DNA of 64,000 nucleotides from Ruania rhizosphaerae (lineage in GTDB: Bacteria > Actinomycetota > Actinomycetes > Actinomycetales > Beutenbergiaceae), in the NCBI RefSeq assembly GCF_009805705.1, contig NZ_VSMB01000007.1:62001-126000 (forward strand). Direction: 5' to 3'. Under the pieces are notes generated by a model. The model was not told the DNA's origin. It ran no database searches and saw nothing but the letters and a program-made list of their open reading frames with translations. The stretch's first letter is position 1, and each line of letters starts with the position of its first letter. Below are positions 42,886 through 50,529 of the stretch, in pieces. The position numbers and the translations under genes are program-made.

Positions 42886-43356
42886 CTACGCGTCGTGCGC
42901 TGTGCGGGAGCCGCGCCGGGAGCGGAGCGGCACGTCCTGGTAGCCGCCATCGGCGAGTCCGGCCTGTCGCTCGAAGAAGCACCGTGCCGCCCTGTCCCCG
43001 GTGCGGATCCACGACCACGCCATCGCCAGGCCGTACAGCGGTAGGAACAGCAGGCCCAGGCAGTAGGCCCACTGGCGGCTGTGGATCTCTTCGTGCCGTA
43101 GCACCCGGGGGTGCCGCTGTTGCAGACGACCGATGGTGGAGCGAGTGATCACGACGTCGCCGACGGTGAAGGCGCCGCCGGTCGGGAACGGCCACCGATA
43201 GCCTTCGGCGAGGGTCAGGAGCATGGGCCCGGGACGCCGTCGAGTTCCTCCGGCCCGGGCCACGGCCAAGCCGAGTGGTGTGGAGAGGTTGATCCAGTTC
43301 AACACGTGCCGCAGGCGCACTGCCGGGGGTGCGGAACTGAACCGGACGGTCGCCAT
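42886..43356 (-). CDS. Small membrane protein with HEEIH zinc-peptidase-like motif
   Basis: A 156-residue protein. VLRHEEIHSRQWAYCLGLLF carries HExxH followed by a hydrophobic helix (LGLLFLPLYGLAMAWSW), and the C-terminus is basic. The N-terminal part (LLTLAEGYRWPFPTGGAFTVGDVVI) looks beta. The arrangement, short beta domain then HExxH then one TM helix, is seen in small actinobacterial proteins of unknown role; a third zinc ligand could not be assigned. ATG 43356 is the only good start. It converges on the caspase operon and is divergent from a small membrane protein gene. Confidence 0.6.
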   Translation of the reverse strand: MATVRFSSAPPAVRLRHVLNWINLSTPLGLAVARAGGTRRRPGPMLLTLAEGYRWPFPTGGAFTVGDVVITRSTIGRLQQRHPRVLRHEEIHSRQWAYCLGLLFLPLYGLAMAWSWIRTGDRAARCFFERQAGLADGGYQDVPLRSRRGSRTAHDA

Positions 43357-43407
43357 GGACCCGAGCGTAGCCTCGCGCGCGGCCGGCGTGCGTGGAAGAA
43401 TGGCGGC

Positions 43408-43776
43408 ATGAGTAACCAGCTTGGTCAAGCGGGTGCGGGGCGGGCGTTGACGCGCTTCTTCATCGGGTTCGCCATGATCGAGGGCGCGATCCTCGTGGCC
43501 ATTCTGCTCGCCATGGTGTTCGAGGTCATCACGAACGACCAGATGGTGATGGCGATGGTGGCCGTGGTGCTGATCGGTGGACTGGTGCTGTCGTTCCGGC
43601 TGATGAGCCTGGCTCGTGAGCAACGCAACCGAGCGGCGCGGGCTCGTCCGGGAATCGTCGGCCAGGGCGCCCACCTCACCGGTCATCAGTCCGAAGTCAG
43701 CGACTCCGACCGCTCTGGGATCAACAAGCTCGGCGATTCGGACCCGATGTCGAAGTACCGGGACCCCAACTCCTGA
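43408..43776 (+). CDS. Two-TM membrane protein of unknown function
   Basis: A 122-residue protein beginning MSNQLGQAGAGRALTRFFIG. Two hydrophobic helices (FIGFAMIEGAILVAILLAMV; MVMAMVAVVLIGGLVLSFRL) are followed by a charged C-terminal tail ending SKYRDPNS. No motif gives a function. ATG 43408 is chosen because earlier frames overlap the divergent gene. Confidence 0.65.
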   Translation: MSNQLGQAGAGRALTRFFIGFAMIEGAILVAILLAMVFEVITNDQMVMAMVAVVLIGGLVLSFRLMSLAREQRNRAARARPGIVGQGAHLTGHQSEVSDSDRSGINKLGDSDPMSKYRDPNS

Positions 43777-43801
43777 CCGCCCGTCTCGAGGACCCACCAC
43801 C

Positions 43802-43858
43802 CCAGGGGCCTAGTGTTCGGCCCCCGAACTGCTCAGGCGCCGAATACTAGGCCCCTGG
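43802..43858. repeat. 20-bp inverted repeat upstream of the DUF559 gene
   Basis: Arms 43802-43821 and 43839-43858 pair with one G-U, 17-nt spacer. It follows the membrane protein stop and precedes the AbiEi/DUF559 gene. Confidence 0.6.
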
Positions 43859-43959
43859 AGCCGCGGTGGTTCGGCCGAGTGGTGGGTCGGTGTCGCCTTA
43901 TCCACAACCCCCGCCGAGGCAGGACGCCGGTGGCAGGGCCCGAGGCCACGGTTGGTGGC

Positions 43960-44793
43960 ATGCGCGAGCCTGAACTGGGCATCTACTCCCGTGCCGATCT
44001 GATCGCACGCGGACTCACCGATAAGGAGATCCGACGTCGGTGCACGTCCGGGCGGCTACGCCAGATAGCCCGCGGTTGGTACGCGACAGCCGATGCCGAC
44101 GCAGCCGCAGTGGCTGCCCTGGCGAAGGGTGGGCGGCTGACCTGCGTCTCGGCGGCCCGTGTGCGCGGGTTGTGGGTACCGGATGTGCGCGAGACTCATG
44201 CGTACGCGCGGCGTGGGCACGAGCTGCGCAGCATGGTTCCTCATGGACCGTACATCGACGCCTGGCCAGAGCCGGACCCGGTGGCCACGTTGCCGCTCGC
44301 CCTCACCCATGCGGCTCGCTGCCTCAGCTCGGAATACACGGCTGTGCTGGTCGAGTCAGCACTCGCGAAAGAAGCGCTAACGCCGGCCGCGGTGCGGGAA
44401 ATCCTGTGCGGCTTGCCGGGCCGGACACGCCGCGACCTCGGGGTGATCTCACGGCGTTCGCAGTCGGGGTCGGAGACGAGACTGGCGCGCTGGTTTCGCT
44501 CGCGGGGAGTCCGCGTGCAGCAACAGGTGCAGATTCCCGGGGTCGGCTGGGTGGACATGCTGGTGGGCGAACGGTGGATCATCGAGGCCGACAGTGCCGC
44601 GCACCACACATCCCGCCGTGACTACGAGAATGACCGGGCCAGGGACCTGATGGCTGATCGCCTCGGGTACGTCACAACCCGGCTGAGCTTTGTGCAGATC
44701 TGGGTGTTGTGGGAGCAAACGACGGCGTCCCTCGCCAGTCGCCTGGCTACCGGGGAGCACCGCCGGCTGCCAATGGCCGGAAGAGCCGGATGA
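43960..44793 (+). CDS. AbiEi-like N-terminal domain fused to DUF559 nuclease-like domain
   Basis: A 277-residue protein. The N-terminus (LGIYSRADLIARGLTDKEIR then LRQIARGWYA) is the winged-helix of AbiEi-type antitoxins. The C-terminal ~100 residues (GVGWVDMLVGERWIIEADSA, then DYENDRARDLMADRLGYVTT) resemble DUF559/Vsr-like restriction-endonuclease folds with a D...E-x-D acidic set. Such fusions are abundant in Actinobacteria, often as unpaired genes without the AbiEii toxin; none is present here. ATG 43960 gives a typical N-terminus. It is flanked by two long inverted repeats. A DNA-binding regulator with relict nuclease fold, or a defence nuclease, are both possible. Confidence 0.78.
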   Translation: MREPELGIYSRADLIARGLTDKEIRRRCTSGRLRQIARGWYATADADAAAVAALAKGGRLTCVSAARVRGLWVPDVRETHAYARRGHELRSMVPHGPYIDAWPEPDPVATLPLALTHAARCLSSEYTAVLVESALAKEALTPAAVREILCGLPGRTRRDLGVISRRSQSGSETRLARWFRSRGVRVQQQVQIPGVGWVDMLVGERWIIEADSAAHHTSRRDYENDRARDLMADRLGYVTTRLSFVQIWVLWEQTTASLASRLATGEHRRLPMAGRAG

Positions 44794-44858
44794 AATCGAC
44801 GGGAATACTGCCACGTGTTGGCTATATCGTCCTCGTTGGCAGTATTACCGTCGATTTC
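44792..44858. repeat. 22-bp inverted repeat downstream of the DUF559 gene
   Basis: Arms 44792-44813 and 44837-44858 pair with one mismatch around a 23-nt spacer. It overlaps the DUF559 stop and runs 14 bases into the end of the convergent membrane protein gene, so it probably terminates both. Confidence 0.6.
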
Positions 44859-45447
44859 GTCCGCCCCGACGCTCGCCCAGGGTGGAGAAGGCGCCCGCGG
44901 CCACCGCGAGGTAGCCGATCGTCAGGCAGATGGCGCCCAGACCGGGGCGGTCGGGCAGCGCCACCTCGACCACGGCGTGTGTGTTCCACACCGCACCGGC
45001 GAGTGCCGCGACGCCCGCGACCACCCCAACCGCGCTGCGGCGGTCGGCGAAGAAGAACAGACCGGCGAGGACCAGGGCACCGGCCACCGCATACCCGGCT
45101 ACCGTGCCGACCTCCGCGGGCGGGTTGCCCGACCACGCGCTGTACCCCAGATATCCGCCCGCGGCTAGGTAGGCGAGTCCCGCCACCACCCGGAGCAGCT
45201 TGGCCCGCAGTGGCAGTAGCACGCTCAACGCGGTCACGGCGATCAGCACGAGCAGGTGCCCCTCGCCCAGGTAGTACTCCGGACTCACCTGCGCTTGCAA
45301 ATCCTGGGGAACCAGATCGCCGACGCTGCGGATCTGCACCAACGGGTCCGCGGAGCCCGACTCCACGTTCCCCCACCCGAAGACGGCGGCACCCGCCCAC
45401 ACGAGCACCAGCCCGCCCCAGACCAGCAGCAGCACACGCATCTTCAT
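44845..45447 (-). CDS. Multi-pass membrane protein of unknown function
   Basis: A 200-residue protein with about six hydrophobic helices (VLLLVWGGLVLVWAGAAVFG; HLLVLIAVTALSVLLPL; VVAGLAYLAAGGYLGYSAW; VAGYAVAGALVLAGLFFFAD; and two more). An extracytoplasmic loop (~25-60) follows the first. No catalytic motif. ATG 45447 has AGGAGG at a good distance. Its 3' end lies within the hairpin shared with the DUF559 gene. The family was not recognised. Confidence 0.65.
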   Translation of the reverse strand: MKMRVLLLVWGGLVLVWAGAAVFGWGNVESGSADPLVQIRSVGDLVPQDLQAQVSPEYYLGEGHLLVLIAVTALSVLLPLRAKLLRVVAGLAYLAAGGYLGYSAWSGNPPAEVGTVAGYAVAGALVLAGLFFFADRRSAVGVVAGVAALAGAVWNTHAVVEVALPDRPGLGAICLTIGYLAVAAGAFSTLGERRGGRNRR

Positions 45448-45543
45448 CAGTACAACCTCCTGTGCCAATTCTCCCATCGAATCCCCACCATCTGGTGGCG
45501 CAGGAGATGGGGCCCTGATCGGTGGCGCTACAGATCGGTGGCG

Positions 45544-46494
45544 TTACAGCGCAGTGGCGAGTTCGGCCGGTCGGCGGAACTCCTGCGGGCTCACACCGAA
45601 GTGCCGTTTGAACGCGCTGCTGAACGAGAACGCCGTTGCGTACCCGACCTGACGGGCTACGGCAGTGAGGGTGTGCTCACTGCCGCGGAGGAGATCAGCG
45701 GCCAGGGTGAGCCGCCATCCGGTGAGGTAGGTCATCGGGGGCTCGCCGACCAGTTCGGTGAACCGCCTCGCCAGAGTCGCGCGTGAGACACCGACGGTGC
45801 GTGCCAGGGCGTCGATCGTCCACGAGTGTGCGGGATTCGCCTGGAGAGCTCGGATCGCGGGACCCACCACGGGATCGACGGTGGCTGCCCACCACTGCGG
45901 AGCGTCCGAGCTCGGGTCGGAGAGCCACGCGCGCAGCGTCTGCACCAGGACCAGGTCGACGATCCGGTCCAGCACGAGCTGCTGCCCGAGCGCCTCCTTG
46001 TCAACCTCCGTATGCAGCATCGACATCAGGGCAGGATCCCCGTCGGAGGCCGGGATGCGCACGACGCGGGGCAGTGCGCCCAGCAGCCGCGGCGTCACCT
46101 GACCGCGCAGGTCGTAGCAGGCGACGACGAATGCTGTCTCACCTGGGAAGTCGTTGCCGCATGTGCGCACGCCGAGCAGCATCTGGTTGATGATCGAGGC
46201 GCCGGAGGCGTCCCTGCAGATCTCGTCGGTGCCGACGAAGACATCCGCGGCGCGCCCCGGGATGTCGGAGAGCGTGTAGGGATCGGGCCCCTTGACCAGC
46301 GCCACATCGCCGGGCGTGAGTTCGAGCGGATCCGCGCCGTCGAAAGTCAGGTACGCCTGGCCCCGAGCCACGGCCACCAGGGCAAGTGGCGCCTCGTCAG
46401 CGACGCGGATCGACCAGGGATGCGTCAGCAGGCAGCGCAGCACATAGGTGTCACGGGTGCGGGGTCCGTCGAGCAGGGCTGACAGCGCGTCCAT
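45544..46494 (-). CDS. AraC-family transcriptional regulator
   Basis: A 316-residue regulator. The N-terminal cupin-like domain (RVADEAPLALVAVARGQAYL) is the AraC cupin-6 type, and the C-terminal double HTH is WTIDALARTVGVSRATLARR and LTAVARQVGYATAFSFSSAF followed by KRHFGVSPQEFR. ATG 46494 is chosen. It is divergent from an NmrA-like oxidoreductase gene with an 80-bp gap, the usual arrangement when the regulator controls its neighbour. The inducer is unknown. Confidence 0.9.
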   Translation of the reverse strand: MDALSALLDGPRTRDTYVLRCLLTHPWSIRVADEAPLALVAVARGQAYLTFDGADPLELTPGDVALVKGPDPYTLSDIPGRAADVFVGTDEICRDASGASIINQMLLGVRTCGNDFPGETAFVVACYDLRGQVTPRLLGALPRVVRIPASDGDPALMSMLHTEVDKEALGQQLVLDRIVDLVLVQTLRAWLSDPSSDAPQWWAATVDPVVGPAIRALQANPAHSWTIDALARTVGVSRATLARRFTELVGEPPMTYLTGWRLTLAADLLRGSEHTLTAVARQVGYATAFSFSSAFKRHFGVSPQEFRRPAELATAL

Positions 46495-46574
46495 CCTCCG
46501 ACGATAGACGATCGCGTATGTTCTTGACCCTCTCGACGATGGATCGTCTCGGTGCGGGCCGGTGAGATGGACCC

Positions 46575-47426
46575 ATGACCACAACACTGAGCACTCCAGC
46601 CCCCATCCTCGTCACCGGCGCCAACGGTAAGACCGGGCGCCGTGTCACCGACCGCCTGACCGACGCCGGGCACGCCGTCCGGCGTGCCTCCCGCTCGGGC
46701 GACCACCCCTTCGACTGGACCGACCCCGCGACCTGGACGGCCGCCGTCGATGGGGTGGGTGCCGCCTACCTGACCTACCAACCTGACCTTGCGCTACCCG
46801 GCGCACGGGACGCCGTCACGGGTGTGGCGGCGGCCCTTGCCGGACAGGGGGTCCAGCGGGTGGTGCTCCTCTCCGGACGCGGCGAGGCGCTTGCGCAGGA
46901 CTGCGAGCGCGCCTTCCTCGAGCTGATCCCGACCGGCACTGTGGTGCGGTGCGCCTTCTTCGATCAGAACTTCACCGAGGGCCCGTTCGCCGGTGCGGTG
47001 ATCGACGGGATGCTGGCGCTTCCCGGCGCGGCCGAGATCACCGAGCCGTTCCTCGACGCCGACGACATCGCGGATGTGGTGGTGGCAGCACTGCTGGCGG
47101 AGGGCGTCGAGCACGAGGGGCGGGTGCTTGAGCTCACTGGACCCCGTTCCGTATCGCTCGCGGAGACCGCCGAGATCCTCGGCCAGGCTGCCGGGCACCC
47201 GGTGATCTACCAGCAGGTGAGCGCAGCCGACTTCGCCGCCCATGCACAGGCGGCCGGCCTCCCGGCCGAGGAAGCCCACGGGTTGGCGGAGCTGTTCGTG
47301 GGGCTGCTCGACGGTCATAACAGTGCCACGACCACCACTGTGGCCGACGTGCTCGGGCACCCCGCCCGATCGCTCGAGGACTTCGCATCCGCGGCCGCAG
47401 CGGCCGGGGCGTGGCGTCGCCCGTGA
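46575..47426 (+). CDS. NmrA/NAD(P)-binding atypical SDR
   Basis: A 283-residue Rossmann protein. ILVTGANGKTGRRVTDRL carries the GxxGxxG motif; no YxxxK catalytic pair is evident, as in NmrA- and QOR2-like atypical SDRs. FDQNFTEGPF and VLELTGPRSVSLAETAEIL are typical of this group. It may act as a redox sensor or reduce a quinone-like substrate. It is divergent from the AraC gene and likely its target. Confidence 0.82.
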   Translation: MTTTLSTPAPILVTGANGKTGRRVTDRLTDAGHAVRRASRSGDHPFDWTDPATWTAAVDGVGAAYLTYQPDLALPGARDAVTGVAAALAGQGVQRVVLLSGRGEALAQDCERAFLELIPTGTVVRCAFFDQNFTEGPFAGAVIDGMLALPGAAEITEPFLDADDIADVVVAALLAEGVEHEGRVLELTGPRSVSLAETAEILGQAAGHPVIYQQVSAADFAAHAQAAGLPAEEAHGLAELFVGLLDGHNSATTTTVADVLGHPARSLEDFASAAAAAGAWRRP

Positions 47427-47445
47427 GCCAGCCGATACTCGTGAA

Positions 47446-47997
47446 TCAGCCCATGTCGTCCATACCCTCGATCATCTCGCCCTCGGGGGACACGACGTAC
47501 CAGACGTCGTTGACGCCCTGACCGGTGGTGTCGCCGGGGGCGGAATCCTGCACCCAGTAGTACAGCGGCCAGTCGTTGTAGGTCGCCTGCACGGTGCCGT
47601 CGGAGCGTTCGATGCTGCCGAGCAGGGCAGCGTCCACACCGTCACCCGCCTCCGGTTCGCCTTCCAGTGCCGGCCAGTTCTCGATGCACTCGCCCTCACA
47701 GTTGCTCACACCCGGTTCGTCGTTGGTGAACAGGTAGAGCGTCATACCCTCGCCGTCGACCAGGATCGTGCCGAGGTCGGTTTCAGCGGTGGCGACAGTC
47801 CCTGCCATCATGTCGCCGTCGTCCATGTCCTCTTCGGACATGTCGTCGGTCTCCTCATCGGTCATGTCCTCGTCAGCCATATCCTCGGCCGTGGTCTCAT
47901 CCTCGGCCGGGTCGGTCCCGCCCTCATCGGCGCACCCTGCCAGAAGCAGACCCGCGCCCATCAGGGTCGCCGTCAGGGCCAGTCGTGTCCGTCGCAT
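47446..47997 (-). CDS. Lipoprotein with COG4315-type repeats and an acidic Met/Asp-rich linker
   Basis: A 183-residue predicted lipoprotein: the signal peptide ends LLLAGC (Cys ~22). Residues ~25-62 are made of Asp/Glu/Met runs (TAEDMADEDMTDEETDDMSE), an unusual metal-binding-like linker. The rest holds two repeats of the Lipoprotein_15/COG4315 type (LVDGEGMTLYLFTNDEPGVS with NCEGECIENWPAL; then TYNDWPLYYWVQDSAPGDTT). Family members are secreted and often belong to ECF sigma regulons. It is divergent from an ECF sigma gene. Confidence 0.85.
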   Translation of the reverse strand: MRRTRLALTATLMGAGLLLAGCADEGGTDPAEDETTAEDMADEDMTDEETDDMSEEDMDDGDMMAGTVATAETDLGTILVDGEGMTLYLFTNDEPGVSNCEGECIENWPALEGEPEAGDGVDAALLGSIERSDGTVQATYNDWPLYYWVQDSAPGDTTGQGVNDVWYVVSPEGEMIEGMDDMG

Positions 47998-48120
47998 CGT
48001 CGTCTCCGTTCCTCGTGGCCGGCCGAAGTGCCGGATACCAGTAGTACGAGCGGCGCGCCCCGCAGAGATTGCCCGGAGTCCCACCCAATCCCTCCCGCCT
48101 GCCCAGCCGTATGGTGAGGT

Positions 48121-48702
48121 ATGGACGCCATCTCCCGAGCCGATCGGGCGGACGACGCCGCCCTCCTGGCAGGGCTGGCGCTGGACGATCCGAGCGTCTC
48201 GGCGGCGTTCGTGCGACGGTTCCAGCGGGCGGTGTACGGCATGGCGGTGAGCATCACCAGGGATCCTGCGCTCGCGGAAGACGTGAGCCAGGAGGTCTTC
48301 TTGCGTGCCTGGGGCGCGGCCGGCGGCTACGACCCACGACGCGCCTCGGTACTGACCTGGATCCTCACGATCGCCCGCAATGCGGCCATCGACGCGGTTC
48401 GCGCCCGCCGCAGTACCCCCACCGACGACGGCATCCTGCACCAGTTGCTGCACGAGACCACCAGCACCGCACCCGACCTGGAGGAGACCGCGATGCACCG
48501 GATCGAGGCCGATCGTGCGGTGCGCAGGTTGCACCATCTCTCGCCGGAGCAGGCGCGCGCGGTCGTGCTGGCCGTGCTCGCCGGTTGCACGGCGGCCGAG
48601 GTCAGCCAGGTCGAGAACATCCCGCTCGGTACCGCCAAGACGCGCATCCGCGACGGTTTACGCCGGCTGCGCCGCGAGGTCCAGGAAGGAGGTCGAGCAT
48701 GA
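48121..48702 (+). CDS. ECF-type RNA polymerase sigma factor
   Basis: A 193-residue group 4 sigma factor. Region 2 reads EDVSQEVFLRAW with preceding FQRAVYGMAVSITRDPALA, and region 4 LSPEQARAVVLAVLAGCTAA followed by PLGTAKTRIRDGLRRLRR. The linker between them is short. It overlaps the downstream anti-sigma gene by ATGA, so the two are coupled. It resembles the SigK/RskA arrangement. Its regulon probably includes the downstream cupredoxin genes and perhaps the divergent lipoprotein; no promoter motif could be assigned with confidence. Confidence 0.92.
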   Translation: MDAISRADRADDAALLAGLALDDPSVSAAFVRRFQRAVYGMAVSITRDPALAEDVSQEVFLRAWGAAGGYDPRRASVLTWILTIARNAAIDAVRARRSTPTDDGILHQLLHETTSTAPDLEETAMHRIEADRAVRRLHHLSPEQARAVVLAVLAGCTAAEVSQVENIPLGTAKTRIRDGLRRLRREVQEGGRA

Positions 48703-49445
48703 ACCCCGACGGCGGCACCCACCCTGACGACGACCGGCACTCTGGCCCAGGGGGCCCGCCCGGCGACTGGCACCCCGATGAGGACCAGCTGCTCGAGGTG
48801 GCGCTCGACCACGCCGACTCCGATCTCCGTGCGCGGGTCAGTGCTCACCTTCCGCACTGTGGTGTGTGTCGTCGCGAGTACGACGAACATGCGGACGTGA
48901 TCGAACAGCTCCTGCCCGCCGTGCCCCGGCACTCGCCCTCTCCGGAGTTCGAGGCGCGCGTCCTGGCACGGTTGCGCGACGATCCGGCGACCGAGCCGGA
49001 GCCGGAGCCGGGGGAGGTGACCACTGCTGATGGTGACCGCATCGCTCGAGGGTGGGGGCGCCGTCGGGCGCTGCTGGCCGTGGCGGCGGCGTGGGTGCTG
49101 GGTCTGGTGCTCGGGGGCGCCATGGTGCAGTTCCTTGAGCAGGACGCGCCACCTGCTGTGACCGTCGCGAGCGCTCCGCTGATGACCTCCGACGGCGACC
49201 GGATCGGGCAGGTCGCGCGGAGCGACAGCTCCGACGGCCCGATGCTGGTGATTGAGGTGGCGCAGGGCCCGCCTGGGATGGTCTATACGTGCATGGTCGA
49301 GTATGCCGACGGCAGCACAGCTGAGATGGGGCAGTGGTCGGTGCAGGCGGACGGTCCGAACAGGTGGATCGTGGCCGATGACGGCGTCATGGCGGTCGAG
49401 CTGGTGGGCGAGTCCGGGTACGTGTGGTCCAGTGCCCGCTTCTGA
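48699..49445 (+). CDS. Zinc-binding membrane anti-sigma factor (RskA-like)
   Basis: A 248-residue protein. The cytoplasmic N-terminus has the zinc anti-sigma motif HLPHCGVCRREY (HxxxCxxC). A single helix (LLAVAAAWVLGLVLGGAMVQ, ~125-145) precedes an extracytoplasmic RskA-like domain (GDRIGQVARSDSSDGPMLVI). It would hold the adjacent sigma factor until an envelope signal triggers release, typically by proteolysis. ATG 48699 overlaps the sigma stop. The N-terminal ~25 residues are His/Asp/Pro/Gly-rich. Confidence 0.9.
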   Translation: MNPDGGTHPDDDRHSGPGGPPGDWHPDEDQLLEVALDHADSDLRARVSAHLPHCGVCRREYDEHADVIEQLLPAVPRHSPSPEFEARVLARLRDDPATEPEPEPGEVTTADGDRIARGWGRRRALLAVAAAWVLGLVLGGAMVQFLEQDAPPAVTVASAPLMTSDGDRIGQVARSDSSDGPMLVIEVAQGPPGMVYTCMVEYADGSTAEMGQWSVQADGPNRWIVADDGVMAVELVGESGYVWSSARF

Positions 49446-49510
49446 GCGGCGGGGCCAGATTCGCACGGATCGAGGCAATCCCTGCGCACCTCTCGTGCGT
49501 ATCACCAGGT

Positions 49511-49885
49511 ATGGACATCACCGTGGACCGCCCTCGTGCCCTGGCCCTCGTGGTGGGAGTACTGCTCCTGCTGGTCGGATGCAGTTCGGGTACGGACCCG
49601 GGCGAGTCAGATGCGGGACCTGAGCCCGAGCCGGACGGCACCACCCTGGTGATCTCCGATTTCACCTATCAGGTGCCTGAGGGCCTCAGCGCCGGTGAGA
49701 CGATCACGGTCCGCAATGAGGACTCGGTCGGGCACACGGTCACCTCCGACGAGGAGGGCATCTTCGACGTGTCCGTCGGGCCGGGTGAGGAAGTCGCCTT
49801 CACCGTGCCCGACGCGGCGGGGGAGTACCCGTTCCACTGCACCCCGCACCCGAACATGACCGCCACGCTGACGGTGGAGTCCTGA
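49511..49885 (+). CDS. Cupredoxin-domain lipoprotein (plastocyanin/amicyanin-like)
   Basis: A 124-residue exported copper protein. The signal peptide ends LVGC (lipobox), then a beta-sandwich (VISDFTYQVPEGLSAGETIT). Type-1 copper ligands are all present: His in VGHTVTSDEE, and the Cys-His-Met loop in FHCTPHPNMTATL. It likely transfers electrons at the outer membrane face or binds copper. It follows the anti-sigma gene by 65 bases and overlaps the next gene by TGATG, so the operon is sigma - anti-sigma - cupredoxin - membrane protein. Confidence 0.9.
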   Translation: MDITVDRPRALALVVGVLLLLVGCSSGTDPGESDAGPEPEPDGTTLVISDFTYQVPEGLSAGETITVRNEDSVGHTVTSDEEGIFDVSVGPGEEVAFTVPDAAGEYPFHCTPHPNMTATLTVES

Positions 49886-50304
49886 TGTCCCGGGCGCCGG
49901 AGATCGGACTCCGGGTGCTGGTGGTGGCCGGCCTCGCGGTGGACGCCGTCGTTCACTACCGGCTGGCTGAGCAGATGGGGATCGCCGCCCCGGGTGGGAT
50001 CGGCGGCGACACCCTGTTCCGGGTGCAGGCCACAGCGGCCGTGCTGGCTGGGGTGTTCCTGCTGGTCAGGGGGTCACGCCTCGCCTATGCGCTCGCCGGG
50101 CTGGTGGCGCTCTCGGCGCTCGGCGCGGTGCTGCTGTACAGCGTGGTGAACGTGCCGGCTCTCGGCCCAGTGCCCTCGATGTATGACCCGTTCTGGTACC
50201 CGGAGAAGACGCTCAGCGCGGTCGCCGAAGGGGTTGCGGTGCTGGGCTCGATCGTCGGGCTGCGGGTGGCGCGTCGGAGGCGGCACATGCCGACCGGCCA
50301 GTGA
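49885..50304 (+). CDS. Four-TM membrane protein
   Basis: A 139-residue membrane protein with four hydrophobic helices (VLVVAGLAVDAVVHYRLAEQ; FRVQATAAVLAGVFLLV; YALAGLVALSALGAVLLYSV; TLSAVAEGVAVLGSIVGLRV) and a basic C-terminus. The His in VVHYR and polar residues in the first helix hint at a heme- or quinone-like ligand, but this is not established. It overlaps the cupredoxin gene by one base (TGATG), suggesting the two proteins work together. Not recognised as a named family. Confidence 0.75.
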   Translation: MSRAPEIGLRVLVVAGLAVDAVVHYRLAEQMGIAAPGGIGGDTLFRVQATAAVLAGVFLLVRGSRLAYALAGLVALSALGAVLLYSVVNVPALGPVPSMYDPFWYPEKTLSAVAEGVAVLGSIVGLRVARRRRHMPTGQ

Positions 50305-50311
50305 CGGGCAG

Positions 50312-50384
50312 TGGGCCCCCCGGGGCTCGAACCCGGAACCTACGGATTAAAAGTCCGCAGCTCTGCCAATTGAGCTAGAGGCCC
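50312..50384 (-). tRNA. tRNA-Lys (TTT)
   Basis: A 73-nt cloverleaf: acceptor GGGCCTC/GGGGCCC, D arm GCTCAATTGGCAGAGC, anticodon loop CTTTTAA (anticodon TTT), T arm CCGGG-TTCGAGC-CCCGG, discriminator A. No CCA encoded. No att-like duplicate of it was seen in the window. Confidence 0.96.
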
Positions 50385-50529
50385 GTGCCGCGAGGAGCGG
50401 CGGCGTCTAGCCTACGCCAGCGTGGTGCGCTCTCGGGTATCGGGCACCGACCTACCGGGCACCGACCGTCCGGGCGCCGCGCCGGCAGTGACCTCGCCGG
50501 CGCTGGTAGGTCCGACTGCAGTGAGCGTG

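Noticed and set aside
43898-43906. TTATCCACA, a perfect DnaA box consensus
   Set aside because: It is a single copy with no clustered boxes, AT-rich element or replication genes nearby, so not evidence for an origin.
47998-48120. CCACCCAATCC...CCGTAT as an ECF sigma promoter before the sigma gene
   Set aside because: The spacing is short and the hexamers match known ECF consensus sequences only loosely, so it is not listed as a site.
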